A DNA stretch of 16,100 nt from DATCTV01 sp964400685 (GCA_964400685.1 CAYNVT010000098.1:1-16100); one strand, 5' to 3'; counted from the first letter of the stretch, positions 1 to 8,293 are shown. Numbers and translations are program-made. The notes: generated by a model from the letters alone, not told the origin.

Positions 1-62
1 AAAGTTGCAGTCCTTTCCTCTTCAGGGAGCCTGGAAACCATGTTTGAACCGTACAGTTTCAT
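1..62 (-). CDS. Possible 5' end of a further minus-strand gene (partial, unknown product)
   Basis: An ATG at 62-60 on the minus strand opens a frame that stays open to the window edge, giving about 20 residues that start MKLYGSNMVSR and continue with an acidic stretch (LPEEERTAT). It lies 18 bp after the stop codon of the RCC1 lipoprotein gene, and a purine-rich AGGGG about nine bases before the ATG could act as a ribosome site. It would be the next gene of the same transcription unit. No signal peptide is visible, so it would not be another lipoprotein of the series. Twenty codons are too few to identify a family, and the frame could be fortuitous. Confidence 0.33.
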   Translation of the reverse strand, partial: MKLYGSNMVSRLPEEERTAT

Positions 63-80
63 GACCTGTATCCCCTGCCG

Positions 81-2582
81 TCACCAGATCCACGTCGGGA
101 TCAGCTTGTCCACCAGTGTCCCGTCGCCGAGCTGGCCGTTGTTGTTGAAGCCCCATGAATAGAGCGAACTGCCCGCCCTGATACCAAGGGAATGGTAGTA
201 GCCTGCATCCGCCAGAGCCCAGTCCGTGTCAGTGCCTATCTGTATTGGCACCAGACTGTCGGCCGTAGTGCCGTCGCCGAGCTGGCCGTTGCTGTTGTAG
301 CCCCATGCCCAGAGCGTACCGTCAGTTTTCACAGCAACTGTATGTATCGTGCCGGCATCCGCCCTGCCCCAGTCGGTTGCAGAGCCTATCTGAACCGGCA
401 CCAGACTGTCCGCCGTAGTGCCGTCGCCAAGCTGGCCGCTGCTGTTGGAGCCCCATGCCCAGAGAGTGCCTGCCGCCTTCCTGGCAACCGTGTGGTTATT
501 GCCGGCGCTTACCTGTTTCCAGGCAGTGTCGGTTCCGATCTGGGTTGGAACTGTCTTGTCAGCCAAGGTTCCGTCGCCAAGCTGGCCGTAGAAGTTGTCA
601 CCCCATGCCCAGAGTTTCCCGCTGGCATCGATGGCAGCAGTATGCAGTTCACCAGCTTCAATCATAATCCAGCTGTTGCCGGCGCCGATATGGGTCGGTA
701 CCAGTCTGTTCGTCGTGGTTCCGTCACCAAGCTGGCCGTTGTTGTTCAAGCCCCATGCCCAGATCGAGGCGTCTTCCTTCATGGCTACGGTATGGTTTGC
801 CCCGGCATCTATCATGATCCAGTCATTGGCTGTGCCTATCTGCTTCGGAATCAGGCTTATCGAACTTGTGCCGTCGCCGAGCTGGCCGTTTGCGTTATAG
901 CCCCATGCCCAGAGCGTGCCATCGGTCTTGATGGCTACAATGTGGTTGTTTCCTGCTGCAATGGAAGCCCAGTCGGTATCGGTTCCGATCTGGACAGGTA
1001 AGGACTTGCCTGTGACCGTGCCATCGCCAAGCTGGCCATATGTGTTGCGTCCCCAGGTCCACAGGGTTCCGTCTGTCTTGATTGCCGCGGTGAAATAGAA
1101 TCCGCCTGAAATCTGGACATATACCGGAACCGCTCTTACCGTAATCGTACATGTATCTGTTGCTGTAAGTGAGCCTGCATCGGTCACGGTAACCCTGAAT
1201 GTGAGCACCGAGCCTATCGCAACATCAGCATTGAACGAGGCTGTGGATGTGCCGGCATTTACCATTGTAACTGCAGGACCGCCGGTCTGCTCCCACAAGT
1301 ATGAAACTATCCCGTCGTCGACATCACTCGATGCCGTAGCATCAAGGGTTACCGCTGCATCTTTTTCCACCTTCTGATCGACTCCCGCATTGGCCACCGG
1401 CGCGGCATTTACCCAGCCTACGTTTATCGATACGTTGTCGGTTGCCAGGAGCCCGCCGAAATCGCTGACCGTAAGTTCGAATGTCAGGACATCGCCTGCC
1501 ATTCCGACATCAGGTGTCGTGAATGTCGGGTTTATGGCATTAGGATTTGAGAGCGTCACAGCAGGTCCGCCGGTCTGTACCCATGTGTAGGTGGCCACGC
1601 CGTCATCCGGGTCTGTAGATGCCGACGCGTCCAGAGTCACAATGATGCCTTCATCATTGTCCTGATCGGGTCCTGCATTCGCAACAGGCGGCAGATTGGA
1701 CCAGCTTACATTCACAATGACCGTATTGGTGGATTTGAGACCGCCTGCGTCCGTTACAGTGAGTTTGAATATCAAAGCCTCTCCGCCCTGGCCTACTGAT
1801 GCAGGCGCCGCGAATGTCGGGGCTACAGCTGACGGGTCTGAGAGTATAACAAACGGCAGAGGTCCTGCTATCTGTTCCCATGCATATGAGGCTATGCCGT
1901 CATCAGGGTCTGTGGAGGCTGAACCGTCGAGCGTTACGATCTCGGACTCGGCTACAAGCTGGTCAGGTCCCGCATTGGCTACAGGCGGTGAGTTGTCCCA
2001 GGATACGTTGACAATTGTCGTCGCAGTGGATGTCAGCGAGGTTGCATCTGTCACTGTCACCTGGAAGGTAAGCGTTGCACCGCCTGTTCCTACGGTTGGA
2101 GAGGTGAATGTCGGTTTCGCGGCCCCCGGATCGGACAGCGTAACCGTCGGACCATCCAGCTGAACCCATGAATAGTACACAATATCGTTGTCCGGGTCAT
2201 AGGAGTTGGATGCGTCGAGCGTAACTGTTACTTCCTCGTTCACACTCTGATTCGCTCCTGCGTTTGCCGTGGGCGGACCGTTGGAGGAAATCATCCATAC
2301 TGCAGTATCCCTGCTCCAGACCGGTGAGGATATGGTCTCCACAAGAAGTTCATGCGTCCCAGGTTCCGCCGTGTATGAACAGGAGCCAGTTGTACATGAA
2401 GGTATCTTGACCCCGTCAAGATACCAGGTGAATGTATGTTTTCCGATTGTCAGAATCTTAAAGGTCTGAGTCTGGCCATATGACATCGTCACATTATCTG
2501 CCGAGGGTGTTTTGGTGACAATGCATCCGCTCAGCATAGCTGTCAGCATTACGATAAAAATTAATAGAATATGCTTTCTCAT
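81..2582 (-). CDS. Surface lipoprotein with four PKD domains and a seven-bladed RCC1-type propeller
   Basis: Predicted 833-residue lipoprotein. A short basic N-terminus and hydrophobic core end in the lipobox LSGC (Cys at 20). Then come an Ig-like domain (about 28-100) and four PKD domains starting near 103, 199, 298 and 394, three of them with the typical PVANAG opening and strands ending in FxVTVTD-like motifs. Residues 488-833 are seven RCC1 repeats of 50 residues (core LWAWGxNxxGQLGDGT), the number needed to close one propeller. The likely role is an outer-membrane or exported stalk carrying a binding propeller; the ligand is unknown and no catalytic motif is visible. Two adjacent ATGs exist. 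AGGAGG at 2588-2593 lies only 2 nt from the upstream ATG (2585) but 5 nt from the one at 2582, so the latter is preferred. The ribosome site occupies the 9-12 bp gap after the PASTA gene, implying translational coupling in one operon. Confidence 0.9.
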   Translation of the reverse strand: MRKHILLIFIVMLTAMLSGCIVTKTPSADNVTMSYGQTQTFKILTIGKHTFTWYLDGVKIPSCTTGSCSYTAEPGTHELLVETISSPVWSRDTAVWMISSNGPPTANAGANQSVNEEVTVTLDASNSYDPDNDIVYYSWVQLDGPTVTLSDPGAAKPTFTSPTVGTGGATLTFQVTVTDATSLTSTATTIVNVSWDNSPPVANAGPDQLVAESEIVTLDGSASTDPDDGIASYAWEQIAGPLPFVILSDPSAVAPTFAAPASVGQGGEALIFKLTVTDAGGLKSTNTVIVNVSWSNLPPVANAGPDQDNDEGIIVTLDASASTDPDDGVATYTWVQTGGPAVTLSNPNAINPTFTTPDVGMAGDVLTFELTVSDFGGLLATDNVSINVGWVNAAPVANAGVDQKVEKDAAVTLDATASSDVDDGIVSYLWEQTGGPAVTMVNAGTSTASFNADVAIGSVLTFRVTVTDAGSLTATDTCTITVRAVPVYVQISGGFYFTAAIKTDGTLWTWGRNTYGQLGDGTVTGKSLPVQIGTDTDWASIAAGNNHIVAIKTDGTLWAWGYNANGQLGDGTSSISLIPKQIGTANDWIMIDAGANHTVAMKEDASIWAWGLNNNGQLGDGTTTNRLVPTHIGAGNSWIMIEAGELHTAAIDASGKLWAWGDNFYGQLGDGTLADKTVPTQIGTDTAWKQVSAGNNHTVARKAAGTLWAWGSNSSGQLGDGTTADSLVPVQIGSATDWGRADAGTIHTVAVKTDGTLWAWGYNSNGQLGDGTTADSLVPIQIGTDTDWALADAGYYHSLGIRAGSSLYSWGFNNNGQLGDGTLVDKLIPTWIW
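121..1040 (-). repeat. Seven in-phase 150-bp tandem repeats encoding RCC1 blades
   Basis: A near-identical 20-bp core (ccgtcgccgagctggccgtt and close variants) recurs at 121, 271, 421, 571, 721, 871 and 1021, exactly 150 bp apart each time. Each period encodes one 50-residue RCC1 blade. Copies differ mostly at single bases. The stretches 248-314 and 398-464 differ at only 4 of 67 bases, pointing to a recent duplication or gene conversion of neighbouring blades. The repeats are coding, so this is intragenic protein-repeat structure rather than a separate element. Confidence 0.93.
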
Positions 2583-2594
2583 CATAACCTCCTC

Positions 2595-4715
2595 TTATTC
2601 GAAGAAACTGCAGGCATGTCCGGTAGCAGTCTGGCCGTTGTATATGACCGTGCATGTTCCGGTCTGCAGCACCCCGAGAGCTACAGGAATACTCATGCTG
2701 GTGAACTTGCCGGCATAGTTGCCAGTGATGTCCATGGTACCTGTAATTGTTCCGTTGATGTTGATGTCGATTTCCTCGGATGAGACCAGGCTGTTTATTA
2801 TCATGCGCCTGCCGAGGCTTTCACTGCAGTTGATTGCTCCGCCGTCGAATATCAGCGAATCGACGAAGTTCTCAATGCTGATGCTCATGTTGGCCGGACT
2901 GTCTTCCGTGATTGAGATATGCATCTGCCCGGTTAGGCTGCAGTTGTCGTAGAAATACATGTTCGTTCCCACATGCAGAGGATCGGCCGAGAGTATCAGC
3001 CTGGCCATCGGGATGCCTTCGATCACGCCAGTGACTATCGTGTAGAACTCTTCGAGAGTATAGTCCATGCGCCCTTCGTCATATGCGCTCAGTTCGCTGT
3101 TGGGGTGCAGAGGATCGCCGCTGCATGCTCTGATCTTGTAATATTTGAAGTTTTTGAAGTCGTTTACCGCTGCCCTGGCTGCCGCCTCGTAGGCGTCAAG
3201 TGCTCCTGATGTGAGCGGGTCCGGCCATGCCGGCAACGTGAGGACTTCGGTCTGGACATCGTCGAATGTCGTTACAGGGGCGATGACAGTACCTATAAGG
3301 TTATATGTGCCTGTCGGAGTGTCCGCGCGGTATATCTTGTAGGTCTCTGCATAAGGTACTGCATCCCATGTGATGGTGACCATGTTGTCAAGGTTGCTGT
3401 TGAGCATAGGGTCTGTGACCGATGTGAGTACTACGTCAGTCGCCTGGACATTGGCAGGCGCGGGAAGCTGTATCGTACACGGCCCGCTTGAAATGAGAAG
3501 CTGGACCGTTGATCCTGCCGGAACTTCTGTGCCGGCAACAGGATCCTGACTTATAACCGAACCTTCAGGGATAGTGTCGCTGCACTGAGTGCTTACGCTG
3601 CATGACAGCCATCCTGTTCCTGTTATGTCATCGCAGCTTGTGGCTGCAGGCACGATAACCGTGCAGGGCCCGCTGGACAGCGTAAGTGTTACGAGAGCGC
3701 CTGTTTCTGTCGGCGTGCCAACCGGCGGGCTGATGCTAAGGCGTGTTCCCGGCACCGGGTTTGTATTGCTGCACGTCTCGACAAGGTTACAGAGAAGGCC
3801 CGCAGCAGTAAGGTCAGCACAGGTCAGTGCATCGGGGACAAGAAGCGGACATGGTCCTGTGGACAGCGTCAGTGTAACTGTTGAGCCTGCCAATGCCATC
3901 GTGTAGGGTGCCGGGGACTGGTCGATCACGCCATCCAGAGGAACCGTATTGCTGCATTCCCTTTCGCGGCTGCAGACAAAACCTGCCGCCTCGACATCTT
4001 CACAGCTCGTGGCGTTGGGCACTTCTATCTCTACCGTGCCGGGACCCGTGGAGATTAAAAGACCGACTGTCGAGCCGGATGCCACCATTGTGCCGGCTGC
4101 CGGGTCCTGACTGATTACCATGCCTGTGGGGACAGTGTCGCTGCAGCTGTGTGACACGCTGCAGACAAGGCCCGCAGCTTCGAGTTCAGTGCAGCTTGTT
4201 GCGGCCGGGACCGGTATTTCACTCGTGCACTCTCCGGATGAAATGACAAGGTGCACTGTGCTCCCAAGCGGAACACTTGTTCCCGCTTCAGGCGTCTGGC
4301 TGATGACTTCACCCTCGGGGACAGTGTTGCTGCAGTTAAGCTCTGTATCGCATATGAGGCCTGCATTCATGATATCCGTGCAGCCGGAAGCCGTCGGTAC
4401 AAGAACGTTCGTGCTTACGTTTACAGTCCATAAGGCCTCTTTCTTGCCTATCGCTATCGAATTGACAACCTTCACCTCATGGGTTCCCAGGCTGAACAGG
4501 AAGCTGTTGAAAGTATAGCTTGCTGAGGTCGCACCACTTATGGCGCTGCCATCCACGTACCATTGATATGTACCCATGCCGGAAACCTTGAATGCCTGCG
4601 TCTGGCCCCAGTTCAGGTTGATGGTTCCCTCAGGCGGGGTGGTTGAGAGGATGCACCCCGACAATACCATCAGGGGTATCATCATTATCAGTAAAAATTT
4701 AATATTTCGCTTCAT
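2595..4715 (-). CDS. Lipoprotein with five Cys-containing PASTA-like repeats and an FN3-like domain
   Basis: Predicted 706-residue lipoprotein. The signal peptide ends in VLSGC (Cys21), followed by an Ig-like domain (about 31-102) closely resembling that of the next gene (GQTQxFKV, WYVDG, LGTHEVKV). Residues 106-414 form five repeats of about 62 residues with PASTA character: VPxATSC at the start, VISQxPxAGT in the middle and GSTVxLxIS at the end. Each carries Cys-x(9-10)-Cys-x5-Cys, and four of five add a Cys in the closing GPC or GEC, which is not typical of PASTA domains and suggests disulphides outside the cytoplasm. An FN3-like fold (about 418-550; VTITWDAV, ETYKIYRA) seems interrupted by a helical insert near 491-518. 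The C-terminal 150 residues are unrecognised. GGAGG lies 6 nt before the ATG. The gene sits between the PKD-array gene (116 bp upstream) and the RCC1 gene (about 10 bp downstream). PASTA domains usually bind muropeptides or act as spacers; no kinase or transpeptidase domain is present here. Confidence 0.88.
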   Translation of the reverse strand: MKRNIKFLLIMMIPLMVLSGCILSTTPPEGTINLNWGQTQAFKVSGMGTYQWYVDGSAISGATSASYTFNSFLFSLGTHEVKVVNSIAIGKKEALWTVNVSTNVLVPTASGCTDIMNAGLICDTELNCSNTVPEGEVISQTPEAGTSVPLGSTVHLVISSGECTSEIPVPAATSCTELEAAGLVCSVSHSCSDTVPTGMVISQDPAAGTMVASGSTVGLLISTGPGTVEIEVPNATSCEDVEAAGFVCSRERECSNTVPLDGVIDQSPAPYTMALAGSTVTLTLSTGPCPLLVPDALTCADLTAAGLLCNLVETCSNTNPVPGTRLSISPPVGTPTETGALVTLTLSSGPCTVIVPAATSCDDITGTGWLSCSVSTQCSDTIPEGSVISQDPVAGTEVPAGSTVQLLISSGPCTIQLPAPANVQATDVVLTSVTDPMLNSNLDNMVTITWDAVPYAETYKIYRADTPTGTYNLIGTVIAPVTTFDDVQTEVLTLPAWPDPLTSGALDAYEAAARAAVNDFKNFKYYKIRACSGDPLHPNSELSAYDEGRMDYTLEEFYTIVTGVIEGIPMARLILSADPLHVGTNMYFYDNCSLTGQMHISITEDSPANMSISIENFVDSLIFDGGAINCSESLGRRMIINSLVSSEEIDININGTITGTMDITGNYAGKFTSMSIPVALGVLQTGTCTVIYNGQTATGHACSFFE

Positions 4716-4831
4716 GCATTACCTCCATCTTATTTTAATGCCCTGCGCCGGGGCCGTTCACGCCGGTCCCCACGCGGGTGTGTCTAAACGGGGAAGGCTT
4801 GATACCTTCCCCATTGATTGCCGGACTGAAG
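4716..4831 (-). other. Gap between the PKD-array and PASTA genes
   Basis: This 116-bp gap contains a GC-rich stretch, the hairpin annotated separately, and the GGAGG ribosome site of the PASTA gene. No convincing promoter was seen in it, so the PASTA gene is probably read from upstream, with part of the message ending or being processed at the hairpin. Confidence 0.5.
4790..4812 (-). terminator. Hairpin after the PKD-array gene: partial terminator or processing site
   Basis: GGGGAAGG (4790-4797) and CCTTCCCC (4805-4812) form a perfect 8-bp stem with a 7-nt loop, beginning about 20 bp past the stop codon of the PKD-array gene on the minus strand. The bases that follow on that strand begin with GTTTAG rather than a long T-run, so a strong intrinsic terminator is unlikely. 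An attenuator or mRNA-stability element between two operon genes fits better. Confidence 0.45.
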
Positions 4832-7800
4832 CTAGTTCCAGATAGTGATAGTGATATCATCTATATACTCGTCCCTGCGGCTGTAGAGTGAGCTTGAGCA
4901 GTTTACCTGGAGGGTAACATTAGTCCAAACGGCGTTAGGGCTGTACGTCCAGTTATACCATGTGCCTGAGGAGCCGTTCGGTATGTCTGTAACCTTGGTC
5001 GTGCCATTGTACAGGTCGGTGTCTGCCGAGTTGTTCCTGTATTGATGCCACAGGCTGATAGAAATTATGAAGTTCGATCCGGTGGCGTATGTCAGTTTGA
5101 GCGTACCGCTGCCCGGGTATAAACCGTACTTCTGCTTGACCATGTAGCTGTAGCTTGCTGAATGCGAGTAGGCGCTGCTGATACCGTAGCCATCGAAAGA
5201 CCCGCTTGCTGATACCGTCCATCCCTGCAGGTCAGAACTAGTCGGGAATGTGGTATTTACCAGTGTAGCGGATGAGTTTGCAACTGTTGTAGTGCTGGTA
5301 CCGCTAGTTGCCCATCCGTCGCTTACTGTAAGGCTGAAGCTGTACATGCCGGGCTTGTCCATAGCGAACCAGGGAGTCTGGGTGTTTGCATTGTTCAGAA
5401 CCGCTGCGCTGCCGCTCGGTTTTGATGTCAGAGTCCATGTGTAGCTCAGAGCATCGCCTTCGGGGTCGGAGCTGTCACCACCGTTGAGTGTTACGCTGTT
5501 GCGGTTAGCGTAAAGGATATTGGCATATGTCCCGGCATCAGCCGTCGGTCCGCTGTTTGTGTAATTGACTGTTACCGTGCTTTCACTGCTGGCTGCAAAG
5601 CCGTCGCCGACGACAAGGCCGATGACATAGGCCCCGGGCCTGTCTGTGGTTATTGTCGGGGTCTGGCTGGTCGGATTCACAATTACTGCCGCGCTTCCTG
5701 ACGGACGCGATTTGAGCGTCCATGCATAGCCCAGCGGGTCGCTGTCACCATCCGTACTGCCGCCGCCGTCGAGAGTGAATGTAAGCGGTGTGCCGTATGC
5801 CCTGTGGTCGCTCTGAGTTGACCCGGCATTGGCCGTCGGAGCGGCATTGGTATAGTTGACCGTAACCGTAACCTCTGCACTGTCTATGGCGCCGTCGTTA
5901 ACGGTCAGGCCCACCACATATGCACCTGGAATGTTTGAAGTTATCGTCGGGTTTACTGCAGTGGTGCTGGAAAGTGCTGCAGTGCTTCCTGCAGGCTTTG
6001 AGATGATCCTCCACTTGTAGGTGAGAGAGTCTCCGTCAATATCATGGCTGGCACTTCCGTCCAGGCCTACTACAAGCAGGGTTCCATAGGCGGAGTGCGC
6101 GCTCTTGTTGGCTCCCGGATCTGCAACAGGCTGGTTGTTGATGACATGTATCTTCATCGTGCTTTCGAGACTGTCCACCTGCCCGTCATTCACGATGAGT
6201 CCGAGCACATAGTCTCCCCTCATATCAGGTGTGAAACTCGGCTTTGCGATATGAAGGTCTGAGATCGTGCTGTCTCCACCGCTTCCCATTGGCGCGTTGA
6301 TGACCCTCCATGTATAGGTCAGCGGGTCGCTGTCCACATCCGTCCCGCTGCCGTCGAGCAGCACTGATGTGTTGCTGGCCATGATGATGTCAGCGCCTGC
6401 ATCGGCAACGGGCTGATGGTTGTTTGTGGATATCATGACCGTCGATGGTGCGCTGGAAAGACCTGTGTTGTCGGTAGCAACCAGTGAGAATACGTAGGAG
6501 CCCTGAACATCAGGTGTGAATGTCGGGTTCAGAATGGTTGCATTCGAAAGCGCTGCGGTGCTGCCGGACGGGCTTGAGGTTATTGTCCAGAGATAGGTCA
6601 TCGGGTCGCTGTCCGGGTCTGAGGCGCTGCCGTTCAGATATGCAGTTTCTCCAAGATTTAGGTATATCGGATCGCCGGCATTTGCTGTCGGTACGTGGTT
6701 GGAACAGGTCACAATGACAGTGTCCTCGTTGCTTAAAAGGTCACCGTCGCTCACGATAAGTTTCATGATATATGAGCCCTTTTTATCAGGCGTGAAGTTT
6801 GGTGCTGCTATTGATGGATTGCTGAGATTGGCTGTGCTGCCGTATGGCCTTGAAATGATGGCCCATGTATATTCCAGCTCGGTGCCGTCAGGGTCGTAGC
6901 TCGCACTGCCGTCAAGAGTTATTGAGCCGCCCAGGTCAGCGATGGTTGCATCGGAACCGGCACTGGCAACCGGCGGGTTGTTGTAGACTACTATTACGAC
7001 AAGGTCTATGCCGCTGTTGTATACGGTGTTGTTGGCGATCAGGCTCACGACATACACGCCCTTTTTGTCAGGGGTGAATTTCGGGTTCTCTGCTGTTGGA
7101 TCATCGAGAGAAGCAGCACTTTCTGCCGGGCCGGAGTCTATCTTCCACAAGTAGGTCAGCGGGGCTCCTTCCGGGTCACTGCTTCCGCTTCCGTCGAGGG
7201 TGACCTCGCTGCCGAAGAGCACGCTCTGGTCAGGGCCTGCATTGGCTATCGGCGGTGCATATCCTACATATGAATTTATGATTACAGTGTCCGGACTGCT
7301 GGTCAGTCTGCCGTCATTGACTATGAGGACGATTGTGTAGGCGCCCTGCTTGTCCGGAACGAATATAGGCTTCTCTGCATTTGGATTGTCAAGACCGGCA
7401 CTGCTTCCTTCGGGACGTCCGACTATTTCCCAGACATAATTCAGGGGCTCGCCTTCAGGATCAGAACTTGCGCTGCCGTCGAGCTGCACCGGGTTCGGGT
7501 AAATGAGATTCTGGTCAGGACCGGCATTGGCTACAGGCGGCAGGTCGTTGACAACAGTCACGGTCCAGACAAACTCGTTAGTGACGTTGAGCGCATCCTT
7601 TGTCGATACCTTTATGGAAAATGTCCCCAGATCCTCTATGACAGCGTCATATGTGAAGGATGCTGTTGCATCTCCGACTGCCGTGCCGTTCTTGGTCCAT
7701 GTATACGGGCCGTTCGCAATTCCCTGGACCGAGAATTTCTGCGAATCGCCCACCTTGATGGTGACTGAGGTGTCTGAGGGACTGTGTGAAGTAATACAGC

Positions 7801-7858
7801 CGCTCAGCCATATGGCCATGATAGAAAGCATGATTAATAAAATTGCATTTCTCTTCAT
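4832..7858 (-). CDS. Large surface lipoprotein with eight PKD domains and a C-terminal beta-sandwich-like domain
   Basis: Predicted 1008-residue lipoprotein. A KR N-terminus and hydrophobic segment end in WLSGC (Cys21), followed by an Ig-like domain (about 30-103). Eight PKD domains of 93-98 residues start near 107, 202, 295, 389, 482, 575, 673 and 770; they share LDGSxSxDPxGxPLxYxW, a GSxAxL loop and PDxxGxYxxxLxVxDG. Residues 862-1008 form a different domain, rich in Tyr, Trp, Ser and Asn and ending in YIDDITITIW, which resembles jelly-roll carbohydrate-binding folds. PKD arrays generally serve as rigid spacers in surface proteins and enzymes; no enzyme domain is present. An ATG at 7873 is in frame, but AGGAGGT lies inside that extension, 5 nt before the ATG at 7858, so the latter is the start. 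It appears to be the first gene of the lipoprotein operon, behind a 509-bp spacer. Confidence 0.9.
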   Translation of the reverse strand: MKRNAILLIMLSIMAIWLSGCITSHSPSDTSVTIKVGDSQKFSVQGIANGPYTWTKNGTAVGDATASFTYDAVIEDLGTFSIKVSTKDALNVTNEFVWTVTVVNDLPPVANAGPDQNLIYPNPVQLDGSASSDPEGEPLNYVWEIVGRPEGSSAGLDNPNAEKPIFVPDKQGAYTIVLIVNDGRLTSSPDTVIINSYVGYAPPIANAGPDQSVLFGSEVTLDGSGSSDPEGAPLTYLWKIDSGPAESAASLDDPTAENPKFTPDKKGVYVVSLIANNTVYNSGIDLVVIVVYNNPPVASAGSDATIADLGGSITLDGSASYDPDGTELEYTWAIISRPYGSTANLSNPSIAAPNFTPDKKGSYIMKLIVSDGDLLSNEDTVIVTCSNHVPTANAGDPIYLNLGETAYLNGSASDPDSDPMTYLWTITSSPSGSTAALSNATILNPTFTPDVQGSYVFSLVATDNTGLSSAPSTVMISTNNHQPVADAGADIIMASNTSVLLDGSGTDVDSDPLTYTWRVINAPMGSGGDSTISDLHIAKPSFTPDMRGDYVLGLIVNDGQVDSLESTMKIHVINNQPVADPGANKSAHSAYGTLLVVGLDGSASHDIDGDSLTYKWRIISKPAGSTAALSSTTAVNPTITSNIPGAYVVGLTVNDGAIDSAEVTVTVNYTNAAPTANAGSTQSDHRAYGTPLTFTLDGGGSTDGDSDPLGYAWTLKSRPSGSAAVIVNPTSQTPTITTDRPGAYVIGLVVGDGFAASSESTVTVNYTNSGPTADAGTYANILYANRNSVTLNGGDSSDPEGDALSYTWTLTSKPSGSAAVLNNANTQTPWFAMDKPGMYSFSLTVSDGWATSGTSTTTVANSSATLVNTTFPTSSDLQGWTVSASGSFDGYGISSAYSHSASYSYMVKQKYGLYPGSGTLKLTYATGSNFIISISLWHQYRNNSADTDLYNGTTKVTDIPNGSSGTWYNWTYSPNAVWTNVTLQVNCSSSLYSRRDEYIDDITITIWN

Positions 7859-8040
7859 TGTTACCTCCTGCATTTTATTTGGTCTGCAGTATTATGTTGC
7901 AGTCCGTATCTTTTGCTGAAAAAACGATTGGTATCTGTCTGGGTTACACGGAATAAAGGCCCATTCCTGTTCATTGTCCTCATAAACACAACAACCTCCC
8001 GCGCTTTAGATGTATCCAAGTCATCTGAAGCCAAAGCCCA

Positions 8041-8063
8041 TAAATCGTGTGAAACACGATTTA
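8041..8063. repeat. Perfect 10-bp inverted repeat (operator or RNA hairpin)
   Basis: TAAATCGTGT and its exact reverse complement ACACGATTTA flank a 3-nt spacer (GAA). As DNA it has the dimensions of a dimeric repressor operator; as RNA it would form a 10-bp hairpin in the leader of the PKD-array gene about 180 bp before its start. There is no T-run typical of a terminator on either side. Confidence 0.6.
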
Positions 8064-8293
8064 AACCCCTTGCTATACGTCACTTAAACTGTATCGAAAA
8101 TAACTCTCAGGGTGCTTCGGCTTCATCAAAGCCCCTCAAACACAGGTTCCATGATGAAAACCTTTTTCAAAAGCTGTGGTAAATCCAGGGATTCTTCTAA
8201 GGTGCATGAATGCTATAGGCTTGAGTCTTTGGTTTTATAGACCTCAATTAAATTATAATATTACTTAACTCTAAAGATATATTGAACCTTAAA

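Noticed and set aside
192..1001. 269-codon plus-strand open frame across the RCC1 repeats
   Set aside because: It is the antisense shadow of the 150-bp repeats: the period is a multiple of three, so a repeat free of stops is open in all copies. The minus-strand frame has a signal peptide, ribosome site and clear domains.
121..1040. Regular repeats resembling a CRISPR array
   Set aside because: The period is 150 bp, the spacers are themselves similar, and the whole stretch encodes RCC1 blades.
1696..2163. 155-codon plus-strand open frame
   Set aside because: Antisense shadow of the PKD domains of the RCC1 lipoprotein; no ribosome site or family signature.
7858..7873. Upstream ATG (7873) as start of the eight-PKD protein
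   Set aside because: The AGGAGGT ribosome site would lie inside the coding sequence, and the signal peptide begins properly at the ATG at 7858.
7859..8040. c-di-GMP (GEMM) riboswitch before the PKD-array gene, as seen before some surface-protein genes
   Set aside because: The conserved GEMM core motifs could not be found on the minus strand; only scattered GGCTTT-like words are present.
7913..8182. 89-codon plus-strand open frame in the long spacer
   Set aside because: It starts with TTG, has no ribosome site, and its product shows no recognisable feature; it also crosses the 10-bp inverted repeat.
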